A stretch of 64,000 nucleotides of DNA from JBCCTX01 sp964468435 (GTDB taxonomy: Bacteria; Bacteroidota; Bacteroidia; J057): NCBI GenBank assembly GCA_964468435.1, contig CAYXVE010000011.1, positions 1-64,000 of the forward strand, given 5' to 3'. This document shows, piece after piece, positions 26,595 through 35,800 of this stretch. Each line of letters opens with the position of its first letter. Position 1 is the first letter of the stretch. Made by a program: the position numbers and the translations under genes. The notes under the pieces were generated by a model, which made no database searches, was not told the origin of the DNA, and saw nothing but the letters and a program-made list of their open reading frames with translations.

Positions 26595-28271
26595 ATGAAA
26601 AGGGTCTTAAGATTTTTGGCGTTGATTATAATTGTGGTGATATCCGCAGTTGCGGGATATTTTCTACTGGATAGAAGGGGGGAACAGCGGGATGTCATGT
26701 CTTTTGTCCCAACGGATTTTGTGTATGCGGTAGAATCTGACCAACCGATCAAAGACTGGCAGGATTTAAGTCAGAGCGAGGTGTGGAAATATCTCAAAGG
26801 TACGCCCTATTTTGCTGAAATAAGTGAATCGGCCAATTATCTGGATTCCCTGCTGGTTGCCAATAAGACCATTGCACGATTTGTACAACTGGGGGACTTG
26901 GTCATTTCAGCTCATATGATATCTGGGTCTACCTATGATTTCATTTATCTGATCGATCTGCGTGGTGGTAAATTGGGGAAACTGAGAGATGCTTTTGCTT
27001 TTCTGTTCAAAAGTTTTGAATACGATGTACACATCAACTCATTTTATGGTATAGACATATTTGAGCTTTACGATCCTAAGGAGCAGTCTACCTTATACCT
27101 GGCTATTGTAGACAACATTCTGGTCTCTTCCTACAATCGGGAGCTGATGGAAAAGGCTATCCGTCAATCGGAACAACTTAGTATACGCGAAAATCCGGAT
27201 TTTACTTCCGTCAAAGAACAGACTAACCGCAGGGATTTGTATACCCTGTATCTCAACTATTCTGTTTTTGAGAATCTTCTGGTTTCTTTTATGGACGAGA
27301 TTCCCACGAGTTTGCAAGGGTTAAAAGAAATTCTGTCTTTTTCATCCTTTGATTTGTCCCTAAAAGACGATCAGACTGTCATGAGCGGATATATGAAGCA
27401 AATTGATACAGTACCTTCATTTCTGAGTGTATTTAAGGATGTGGGCAAGGGAAGGATTAGGGCACAGAATATATTACCTCCCGAAACAGCAATCTATACC
27501 AGTATTGGCTTCGACGAATTTATGGACTTTTACCGAAGGCTTGAAGAATACTATGAATTGCAAAATCCGGATGAATATGAAGAACTGACCCGCCAAAAGG
27601 AATTTTTGGAAAAGCGCTTGAAGATCAACTTTGAAGATGATTTTTTCAGTTGGATGACCGACGAGATTGCTACGGCAGTGATCCCGTTGGACTCAGCCCG
27701 GACGCAATATGCATATTATGCATTGCTACATTTTGATCATTATGACAAAGCCAGGGACAGGCTGGATTTTGTCACAGCGCGCGTCCGCAAGACATTGATT
27801 TCTCCGATCAAGTTTACGAGGATGGACTATCGAGGATTTGAGATACGCTATATGGAGTTAAAAGGCTTTTTCAAGCTTTTTTTCAATAAATTGTTTTCAG
27901 AAATAGAAACTCCACATTACACCTATATTGACGACTACGTCGTCTTTAGCAATGACACGGCATCGCTTCAGTATCTGATAGAATCCTATCTGGATCAGGA
28001 TCTCCTAGCACGCGATGACCGATACCGGAAATTTATCCGCAACTTCGATGGGCAGTCCAATATCTATACCTACATCCGTAATGAGGAGTTCTATCCTTAC
28101 ATTTATCAGGCATTGGATAAGGAAGCTCAGCAAAACATCACACAGTATCGAGAATACCTGATGAGTTTTCCTCAAATAGGATTTCAGGTAACTCCGTACT
28201 ACGGGATGTACAGAACCTATATGATGGCGGAGTTTGAACCGCAAGAGACGATCGTGACTACAGAACCGTAA
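26595..28271 (+). CDS. DUF3352-like membrane-anchored protein
   Basis: A 558-aa protein with one N-terminal membrane span (VLRFLALIIIVVISAVAGYFLL) and a large exported region. The layout, with FVPTDFVYAVES near the start, repeated IDIFELYD / TLYLAIVDNILVSSYNRELMEKAI blocks and IYTSIGFDEFMDFY, matches the DUF3352 family of surface-exposed bacterial proteins. No enzymatic motif seen. It is divergent from the nuclease gene and convergent with the glycosyltransferase 4 bp downstream. Function unknown. Confidence 0.7.
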   Translation: MKRVLRFLALIIIVVISAVAGYFLLDRRGEQRDVMSFVPTDFVYAVESDQPIKDWQDLSQSEVWKYLKGTPYFAEISESANYLDSLLVANKTIARFVQLGDLVISAHMISGSTYDFIYLIDLRGGKLGKLRDAFAFLFKSFEYDVHINSFYGIDIFELYDPKEQSTLYLAIVDNILVSSYNRELMEKAIRQSEQLSIRENPDFTSVKEQTNRRDLYTLYLNYSVFENLLVSFMDEIPTSLQGLKEILSFSSFDLSLKDDQTVMSGYMKQIDTVPSFLSVFKDVGKGRIRAQNILPPETAIYTSIGFDEFMDFYRRLEEYYELQNPDEYEELTRQKEFLEKRLKINFEDDFFSWMTDEIATAVIPLDSARTQYAYYALLHFDHYDKARDRLDFVTARVRKTLISPIKFTRMDYRGFEIRYMELKGFFKLFFNKLFSEIETPHYTYIDDYVVFSNDTASLQYLIESYLDQDLLARDDRYRKFIRNFDGQSNIYTYIRNEEFYPYIYQALDKEAQQNITQYREYLMSFPQIGFQVTPYYGMYRTYMMAEFEPQETIVTTEP

Positions 28272-28275
28272 GTCA

Positions 28276-29319
28276 TTAATAAAGACCTACTTTTGAAAAA
28301 GTCTCCAGTCGCCTGGGTACGATCATTTTTTTAATGGCAAAAGTATTTAGCAATGTTTCTATCGTTTCCTGCGTATGATCAGGGAAGTCTATCTGGATAG
28401 CATCTTCGACGTGAATCCATTTACGTATACCTGAAATGGCTTCTTCATTAATACGGCGCAATACTTTGACCCCCATTTCCTGTAAGGCTACTGCATTACA
28501 ATCCTGCTCGTATTGCCCGATAATAGGACTGACACAAAGTTTTTTACCCATAAACAGCGCTTCAGAGGGTGTTTCGAATCCCGCACTGGTCAGGATGCCT
28601 GCACAAGAGGTGAAACTTTTGATAAAGCTCTCATTCTCTACGGGCTGTATGAGTATATTCTTATTGCGAAATTGTTTGTTGGTATATCGGGAGAAAACAT
28701 GCCATTCCACTTCAGGTATTTTTTGGAGGTATTGAATAAGTAGTTCCTCACTCATGGCAGGAAGGTAGACCGTATAGTGCCCTTTATCGGTCACTTTTGC
28801 GTCTCTAATGGCTTGCCTGATCACGGGTGTATGAATGAAATCATCATAGGGTTTAAAGTGAAATCCTACAGCGTGTTGTACAGGTGCATAGTGTTGCAGA
28901 ATAAACTCACCCAGTCTGCTTTTCTGTTCTGGTCGTGGAGTAAGTTGGGATAAAAAGGCTGATTGATGGCTCAGAGCTATACAGGTCTTCCCTTTTTTTC
29001 TACATGCCCAGGCAGTAATGGGTTCGAAGTCATTGATAACCAAGTCATATTTTTCAACAGGAAAGTGCCTGATTTCCCTCAAAATGCGTTGTGGAGGGTT
29101 GTGCCAAAGGGTTTTAACATAATGAATCCCGGCTCTCCTATTGTAATGAAAAGAAAGTCCTTTGCTACGATATTTTACGGGACAGGTAAGTTTTACATCC
29201 ACCTCTGTCCCACTCACCATGATATCCAGATCTCCGTATTCCTTCAGATAAGGTATGATATCCCGTGCCCTACTCAAATGTCCATTTCCTGTACCCTGTA
29301 TCGCAAATAAAATTTTCAT
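28276..29319 (-). CDS. Glycosyltransferase, MurG-like GT-B fold (MJ1255 type)
   Basis: A 347-aa protein whose N-terminus KILFAIQGTGNGHLSRARDI carries the GxGHxxR pattern of MurG-like GT-B glycosyltransferases. The C-terminal acceptor/donor region includes CAGILTSAGFETPSEALFMGKKL, a typical sugar-nucleotide site. It is the family often listed as MJ1255-type. It starts 11 bp after the stop of the LpxH-like phosphoesterase gene, so the two are a transcription unit, suggesting a role in envelope glycolipid synthesis. Confidence 0.83.
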   Translation of the reverse strand: MKILFAIQGTGNGHLSRARDIIPYLKEYGDLDIMVSGTEVDVKLTCPVKYRSKGLSFHYNRRAGIHYVKTLWHNPPQRILREIRHFPVEKYDLVINDFEPITAWACRKKGKTCIALSHQSAFLSQLTPRPEQKSRLGEFILQHYAPVQHAVGFHFKPYDDFIHTPVIRQAIRDAKVTDKGHYTVYLPAMSEELLIQYLQKIPEVEWHVFSRYTNKQFRNKNILIQPVENESFIKSFTSCAGILTSAGFETPSEALFMGKKLCVSPIIGQYEQDCNAVALQEMGVKVLRRINEEAISGIRKWIHVEDAIQIDFPDHTQETIETLLNTFAIKKMIVPRRLETFSKVGLY

Positions 29320-29330
29320 ATAGAAGATTT

Positions 29331-30146
29331 TTACGCCGGTAATTCGTTCGAAGTTTCAAGATCAAGCGACTGGTACTCATACCGGCTCTGCTTTTCTTTG
29401 GTGTCAGATGAATCAAACTGATGTATCTGCCATCCTCCCTTATGGTATTCCAAAGCAGTAAGATTCTCGACCCAGTCTCCCGAATTAAGATACACAATTT
29501 TTCCGTTAGAACAGGAAATAATACGCATTTGAGGCTGATGGATATGCCCGCAAATGACGAAGTCAAACCCTTTATCGATAGCCAGCTCTGCAGCGGTTTC
29601 TTCAAAATCACCAATATATTTCACAGCCTGCTTTACACTGTTCTTTACTTTCTTGGACAGCGACATTTTACTTTTGCCTATACTTACCAGAATCCAGTTA
29701 ATTAAACTATTCAACAATATTAGCAAATCATATCCTACTGCACCTAATTTAGCTAGCCATTTTGCGTGTTTCATACTTGCGTCAAAGATATCGCCATGAA
29801 ATACCCAAGCTTTTTTTCCATCCAGTTCCAGTTCCAATTGATCCTGAAGGTGGAAATCACCCAGAGAAAAATCTGTAAATTTTCGCAACATTTCATCGTG
29901 ATTACCTGTGAGGTAATGGACAGGTACACCCGAAGCCATCATTTTCACCAGTTCCTTGATGACCTGCATATGAGATTTGGGCCAGTAGCGCTTGCTAAAT
30001 TGCCAAATGTCTATGATATCTCCATTGAGGATTAGACGACCGGGTTTGATGCTTTTGAGGTATTTGATCAGTTCTTTTGCCTGACAGCCGTAGGTTCCCA
30101 GGTGCACATCTGAAATGATGACAATGTCAACGGTCCGCTTTTTCAT
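29331..30146 (-). CDS. UDP-2,3-diacylglucosamine diphosphatase-family metallophosphoesterase
   Basis: A 271-aa calcineurin-like phosphoesterase. The full set of metal motifs is present: DVHLG, GDIIDIW, GNHDE, FHGDIFD and GHIHQPQ. Its length and the motif spacing match the LpxH/LpxH2-like group that hydrolyses UDP-diacylglucosamine in lipid A synthesis. It is the first gene of a pair with a MurG-like glycosyltransferase. True LpxH versus a related phosphoesterase cannot be decided from the sequence. Confidence 0.83.
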   Translation of the reverse strand: MKKRTVDIVIISDVHLGTYGCQAKELIKYLKSIKPGRLILNGDIIDIWQFSKRYWPKSHMQVIKELVKMMASGVPVHYLTGNHDEMLRKFTDFSLGDFHLQDQLELELDGKKAWVFHGDIFDASMKHAKWLAKLGAVGYDLLILLNSLINWILVSIGKSKMSLSKKVKNSVKQAVKYIGDFEETAAELAIDKGFDFVICGHIHQPQMRIISCSNGKIVYLNSGDWVENLTALEYHKGGWQIHQFDSSDTKEKQSRYEYQSLDLETSNELPA

Positions 30147-30267
30147 ACAAAGCTAGTCACTATATGGGAAAGTTAGAGAACATAGTTCAAACATTCAAAC
30201 TAAAGGGAAAAATTAGACCTAAGACTAGAATAAGCTCCATTTAGCTTACCTTGAGATTGTGCTCTAC

Positions 30268-30310
30268 TGAGATGGCACTACTCTTTTGCAATGGGGCTAT
30301 CTCATTTTTT
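30268..30310 (+). terminator. Orphan terminator-like hairpin
   Basis: TGAGATGGC (30268-30276) pairs with GCTATCTCA (30296-30304), 9 bp with one G-T pair, followed by TTTTTT on the plus strand. There is no intact plus-strand gene in front of it, so it may be a leftover from a lost gene. Confidence 0.4.
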
Positions 30311-30583
30311 AAATCAATAGTAGGTCATCTATACAACTTGTCTTGACATGAGCGGTTGTTTCTTGCAAATACTTAACGGCAATAAGTGGTGCGAAATATT
30401 TAGGCATACATTAGCACAGCCCGTTGATCACGTGATGGAAATTTACTACCTCCCCGAATTTCTCATGACAAAGTTCTGAGCTCCTTGACCCTATTCTCTT
30501 ACCATTCCTCTAAGGCTTATATGATTGCCAGGAACTCAATTAATTCCACATGGCTTTATAAGCAGCTCTTCCAACTACATTAG

Positions 30584-30623
30584 TACACTGTAATCAAAAT
30601 TACTTTATTTTGATTACACTGTA
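30584..30623. repeat. Long inverted repeat
   Basis: Arms 30584-30600 and 30607-30623 (17 bp each, one mismatch) flank a 6-base loop. Each arm carries TGTAATCAAAAT or its complement. Similarity continues beyond the arms (CTAC on both outer sides with a gap). Could be a joined pair of insertion-sequence ends, a small MITE-like element, or a strong hairpin; no gene is nearby to choose. Confidence 0.6.
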
Positions 30624-30949
30624 TTAGTAGTAAACTGCGATAAAACTGTAAAAATGAGTTGCTCAATGGGTTAGCTGGAAGAATAATGGAGGTTTAGACC
30701 ATACGCTTTATCCAACTAACCGATTTACTGGATTATTTGGAATTTCATATGTGAGAAATCCTCATTTTATAGGTTTATTTTGAGAAAATAGTTTTTACAC
30801 AAGTTTTCCAGGAGTTAAATGATTCACGTTCATTAATGGAAATCAGCAGATAATCCTGGTGGAGGGGTTGGTTAAGTGATATGACCAAGACTACCTGCTA
30901 ATTTTCCCATCATGTCGTTAATGTCTGAGGGTACTGAAAAATAGGGGTA

Positions 30950-31309
30950 CTAGCCAGCAATCATATAATTTCGTTGTATGCGCATATCCAACAAATCCCC
31001 AAGGATCGCGTACATAGTTTCCCATTTTTCCTGCTCTCTCATGATTTCTTGCTTCCCTCTGTTAGTGATCACGTACACTCTTGTTCTGTTACCATATTCA
31101 TCTTTCGACCAAATAGATTCAATCAACCCATTGTATTCCAATTTGAATAAAACGGGAAGAAATGTGCTTTCCGTCCAGTTGGCTCTCCCACCAGACAAAT
31201 AATTGATTCGTTCCGACAATTGTTCGATGTTTTTCATACCTTCACTGAGTAGAGACAAGGAAATAGCATTAATCGCTGCTTCATTTAGAGATCCAAGTTG
31301 TAATGACAT
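30950..31309 (-). CDS. PadR-family transcriptional regulator
   Basis: A 119-aa winged-helix regulator. The ATG at 31309 (MSLQLGSLNEAAINAISLSLL) is chosen over an upstream in-frame start at 31435 because the extra N-terminal residues are translated from the AT-rich palindromic promoter region. The helix-turn-helix (KNIEQLSERINYLSGGRANWTESTFLPVLFKLEYNGLI) and wing (RTRVYVITNRGKQE) fit PadR. Such genes usually lead antimicrobial-peptide-type ABC permease clusters; none is present here, so this one is orphaned. Confidence 0.8.
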   Translation of the reverse strand: MSLQLGSLNEAAINAISLSLLSEGMKNIEQLSERINYLSGGRANWTESTFLPVLFKLEYNGLIESIWSKDEYGNRTRVYVITNRGKQEIMREQEKWETMYAILGDLLDMRIQRNYMIAG

Positions 31310-31789
31310 TTGGCACGTATTTAATTTTGTTCTAAAAATAGATTTTATGATACAAATATAAAAAAATATATTATATATTTCATAATATATAATATATAAA
31401 AAATTGATATTATAGTATAAGCTACTAGATATCAACCCCCTAACTTAATGTAGCTAGCAAATTATTTTTTTCGTTACATTAATACTACTTTCTCCCGTTC
31501 TCAATAATCTATGTTTTCTTTTCCTCAAGCGCTTTTATAGCTGCCGGGCAAACTTTGGTCCCACGAGACTACGATCCTATTTTTTTTGTATCAATTTATG
31601 GATTCTATGACATAGCATATTCATTATTAAGCTAGCGAACGAGAATATTCAGATACTTAATTCTTCTTTTATATATTTTTAATTAAGTAATGAGATAAGT
31701 CATATGCCATAATTAACGTGAGTTTTGGACAAGCGCCTCTCAATCAAGTAATAATCATTGATCTATCCCCACCGGGAAAAGTAAGTCAA
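31310..31789. other. Gene-free stretch upstream of padR
   Basis: Very AT-rich DNA. Apart from the palindrome at 31366-31397 nothing coding or structural was recognised. It ends in the frameshifted tail of the IS982-like transposase remnant. Confidence 0.45.
31366..31397. promoter_or_regulatory. AT-only palindrome upstream of the PadR gene
   Basis: A perfect 14-bp inverted repeat (31366-31379 and 31384-31397) with loop TCAT, made only of A and T in the arms. Located 57-88 bp upstream of the PadR start codon, it is a candidate autoregulatory operator or promoter region. The low complexity makes chance symmetry more likely than for a mixed sequence. Confidence 0.4.
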
Positions 31790-32121
31790 ACTGAGGCTTG
31801 GGATTTTTCTCTTCAACACGATAGGCACATAAAACGGGGAACAGATTGATCAAGAATCCCCTAAAGCTTCGATCGGGAATGCTCCAAAAGGGCCTGATTT
31901 TTTAAGGCATCCATGGTACATTCAATCACCCTGGATTTCATTGACTGTAGTTGATCTATCAGAGGAATAAGTGTAGGTTCCATATGCTTGCGGATCTTGG
32001 TGATTAATTTGATGCCCACTTCTCCCAGGAAGGCGTTCGTTTGCCCATAAGATGGGATTCGTTTGCAACGAAGGCCAGCGAATTTTTTACGATAAAATTG
32101 ATAGGAAAAGTATCGGGACAA
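31790..32121 (-). pseudogene. IS982-family transposase remnant
   Basis: Encodes the C-terminal part of an IS982-type transposase: FLGEVGIKLITKIRKHMEP, IDQLQSMKSRVIECTMDALKNQ and LEHSRSKL. The frame stops at 31861, but a shift of one base restores GFLINLFPVLCAYRVEEKNPKPQ, the usual tail. The N-terminal two thirds, including the catalytic aspartates, are missing, and the frame lacks an ATG. This is a dead 3' fragment. Confidence 0.7.
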
Positions 32122-32135
32122 GCTAGAAGCCCATA

Positions 32136-32663
32136 TTATTCCTGGCCAATGTTGTCTTCCAAGACCTTAAGTTCGTAGAAAAACTGACTATCGCTATTGA
32201 TATCGCCATAGAGGCGGCTGAAGGCAGACAACTGGAGTAGTCTACCATCTCCTTCAGGGATAACAAAGAATTTGATCACCCGGCTATTGGTAATGACCGT
32301 ATGACTTTCTTTTCTTCCTTCTGTGCCTTTGGTGACGTTACCATTGCTGATCAGGTTAAGATAATTCAGACAGCTTTCTTCGCGTAGCCTGGCTTCCTGC
32401 TTATCCTGATAATATTTGCTTAGCGAGGTAGCGTATAATTTCCCATTTTTGAACGCATACTCCACCTGCTTATCGTCCTGAATGACTGCCAGCAGTCGTT
32501 GCAGGTCGGCATCTTCTCTAACCTCTCTCAAATAATGTTTTTCACCGAGGAAAGCCTTCACATCCTGTACACTTTGTCCAAAATCTATAAACCAGGAATT
32601 CTGCCCCCTCATAGAAAGGCTAGCAATGAAAAATCCGGTGATGATAAACGCTATCTTTTTCAT
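32136..32663 (-). CDS. Secreted hypothetical protein
   Basis: A 175-aa protein with a clear signal peptide (MKKIAFIITGFFIASLSMRGQ). The mature part (SWFIDFGQSVQDVKAFLGEK..., QVEYAFKNGKLYATSLSKYY) is mixed alpha/beta with no motif I recognise. Lies between the transposase remnant and the terminator of the large beta-helix gene. Codon use looks like that of the neighbours. Function unknown. Confidence 0.7.
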   Translation of the reverse strand: MKKIAFIITGFFIASLSMRGQNSWFIDFGQSVQDVKAFLGEKHYLREVREDADLQRLLAVIQDDKQVEYAFKNGKLYATSLSKYYQDKQEARLREESCLNYLNLISNGNVTKGTEGRKESHTVITNSRVIKFFVIPEGDGRLLQLSAFSRLYGDINSDSQFFYELKVLEDNIGQE

Positions 32664-32792
32664 CTTGTTTAAAAATTAAGATAATCCTATGATTAACAAA
32701 ATACGGTTTTAATATAAATATTCCACCATACGTGAATTCAGGATCGTTTGTTTACATAAATAAGCATGCACGATAGTGTTTATACGTTTAAG

Positions 32793-32833
32793 TATAAAAA
32801 AAATTACCCGGACTGAAGCAGCCCGGGTAATTT
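32793..32833 (-). terminator. Intrinsic terminator of the beta-helix protein gene
   Basis: AAATTACCCGG (32801-32811) pairs with CCGGGTAATTT (32823-32833), an 11-bp stem with an 11-base loop. On the minus strand it is followed by a run of eight T residues. It lies 22 bp after the stop codon. Confidence 0.85.
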
Positions 32834-32854
32834 ATCTTATTGAGATCGACTCAA

Positions 32855-35800
32855 CTATTCAACGATGATACGCTGAACTGCCATCTTGTCTCCCTGAGTA
32901 ACTCTCATGAGGTACACAGCAGGAGCTAGGTTAGTCAGATCTACTTGCTCATTCATTGCACCTGCAACAGGTCTTGCTTCAGAGAAGTGTACGCGATTTC
33001 CGATCATGTCGAATACGTCGATAGACACTTTCTGAGCGCTCATAGACTCAGCGCGAACTGCAAATACTCCGTTACTTGGGTTAGGATAGATGCTCAATCC
33101 TTCTACTGGCTGGAATCCAGGTACTACCGATACTTCGACAGGGTCAACATTTTCTACGAAGTAACCGAGGAAGTCCATGTAAGTCCATCCTTTAGCCCAG
33201 ATACCATCCAGTCCGAATGCACCCTTGTAATCAACTGCCATGAAGAAAGTATCTTCAGAAAGCTCAGCCAGGTTGCTCAATGCGACTGCATCAGAAGGAC
33301 GAGGGTCCAGACCTCCATCTGTTTCACGGCTTATGCCTACCAATCCAGGATTAGCCACTTCGTTTGCGTTATCGCTGAAATATGCCTGGACAAATGCCTG
33401 ATCTTCATCGTTACCCCCAGCAACTGTAAATACATCTGCAGGATCGTTTCCTGCTACATTCCAGAAAAGGTTGTTGGTCAGATTCAAATCTCCGTTCTGA
33501 AGGCGATCAAAAGCGTGAGTTCCACTTTCGAGTTTTTCGATGTCTATCCCTCTTCCATATTCTGTGAAGATAGAGTTTTTGTAAGTTCCCCCTGCATTGT
33601 CGCGGAAGGTAATGGCACGTCTGTCTGCAGCTTCTCCACGTCCGATGTAAGTAGCGTTGAAGATCTCAGGTGTAGTGAAAGGCTCAGCCGTTTCAGGTGC
33701 TGTACCTCCGTCGTGCTCTCCCCCTCGGTCAGATCCTACTACATCAGACTGGATCACAAACCAGAACTGTCCCTTTCCACGAAATCCTTCGTCGTAGTCC
33801 ATTGCGTCGTCTGCGTTGAAAGCAGATACCAGGTAGCTCGTATTTACGGTACCACCAAACCACTCGAATCCGTCATCAGCATTGAAAATTACCTCTACAT
33901 GGTCGATGGTAGTAGCGCTTCCCACAGCACCCATCGTCAGACCATTGATCTCGTTTCCAGCTCCAATATCTGTACCTCCATGGCGGATAGACACGTAGCG
34001 GAAAATTCCGGAATTGTCTTCGTCATCATCCCCTCCATAGAGACCACGAAGCTCGGTAGTAGGAATACCTTCAACAGCAGTTTCACCAGGATTGGAGTTC
34101 AACGTAGCATTACCCAGGATGAGGACTCCTCCCCATAGACCAAAAGTACCCGCAGGTATGTCAGTAGGATTATTGACGTCATCTAATATAGAAGTAAAGA
34201 TGATAGGCTGAGTGGGGGTACCTTCAGCGATAATATAGCCATCGCGAGCTACTACCAGGCCAGAAGCCTGAGCACCTTGTCCAGTTTCACCTTTAATCAC
34301 AGTTCCTGGCTCGATGATCAACGTATCACCAGCATTTACAAATACCAAGCCATCGAGAATGTATTGATTTTCAGAAGTCCAGACAGTAGTACCTTCTCCA
34401 GTGTCATCCGAAACTACAATAGTCTGAGGTTCTACGACGACTTCAGGAAGTTCGATAACAGTTCCGTCAGGAAGTGCTGCCAGCAGGGCAAATCCAGCAC
34501 CCCCCTGGTTGTTTAGCGGATTCACGAAACCAGAAGCGAATATGACACCAGCTTGTCCGTCCAGATCAGTAAGGTCTGCTGTGAAAGAAGCCACTACCGT
34601 TCCATCGCTATCCAGCGCTACATCTAGTGTGATTGGAGCAGCAGGTGTAGGTAGCTCTCCATATCCCTGAAATCCTCCGTAAGAAAGATCTGTGAATGCA
34701 GGAGCACCTAATTCTGCGATGTTGATATCAACAGTAGGTGCGTCTGTAGCACCGTGATAAGCCAGTACAGATATGTTACCAGCTGTGCCTTCAGTCAACG
34801 CGTTGGGGAATACAGCCAAATTGAATCCAATGTCTTCATTAGCAGAAGTATCGAAATCATCAGGGTTTAGTACACCAGTAGCAACGACTACGTAGTTAAC
34901 TCCGCTATCCAACTGAGTTGGGAATTCAGCAATGATATCCTGAGGACCTTCACTATCTTCCGGAGCAACACCTAGTGTCAGTGCTATACCAGCGGGCAGC
35001 GAGATAAATGGAGTAGCGGTTCTATATGCGAAATTATCTATAGCTAAAGCTCCGTTTACGTAAACGTCTACCACGTTAGCAGCAGGATCACTAGAATTAT
35101 GGATTACCTGAACCAGTGCAGAATCTTCAGCAACGACTTCTACAGGATCAGTAGCCTCAGCAAAGTAACCGAGGAAGTCCATGTAAGTCCATCCTTTAGC
35201 CCAGATACCATCCAGTCCGAATGCACCCTTGTAATCAACTGCCATGAAGAAAGTATCTTCAGAAAGCTCAGCCAGGTTGCTCAATGCGACTGCATCAGAA
35301 GGACGAGGGTCCAGACCTCCATCTGTTTCACGGCTTATGCCTACCAATCCAGGATTAGCCACTTCGTTTGCGTTATCGCTGAAATATGCCTGGACAAATG
35401 CCTGATCTTCATCGTTACCCCCAGCAACTGTAAATACATCTGCAGGATCGTTTCCTGCTACATTCCAGAAAAGGTTGTTGGTCAGATTCAAATCTCCGTT
35501 CTGAAGGCGATCAAAAGCGTGAGTTCCACTTTCGAGTTTTTCGATGTCTATCCCTCTTCCATATTCTGTGAAGATAGAGTTTTTGTAAGTTCCCCCTGCA
35601 TTGTCGCGGAAGGTAATGGCACGTCTGTCTGCAGCTTCTCCACGTCCGATGTAAGTAGCGTTGAAGATCTCAGGTGTAGTGAAAGGCTCAGCCGTTTCAG
35701 GTGCTGTACCTCCGTCGTGCTCTCCCCCTCGGTCAGATCCTACTACATCAGACTGGATCACAAACCAGAACTGTCCCTTTCCACGAAATCCTTCGTCGTA

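Larger units (their letters stand above)
30147..30949. other. Gene-free, decayed stretch
   Basis: Roughly 800 bp with no convincing reading frame in any frame. It contains two structures, a terminator-like hairpin at 30268-30310 and a long inverted repeat at 30584-30623. Together with the adjacent orphan PadR gene and transposase remnant this looks like a former insertion region. Confidence 0.5.

Noticed and set aside
32945..34138. Long plus-strand open frame (about 397 codons) opposite the beta-helix gene, with a related one at 35099-36142
   Set aside because: It is antisense to the repeat-containing secreted protein, has a strange composition and no domain or start context. The two copies match each other only because the repeat beneath is duplicated.
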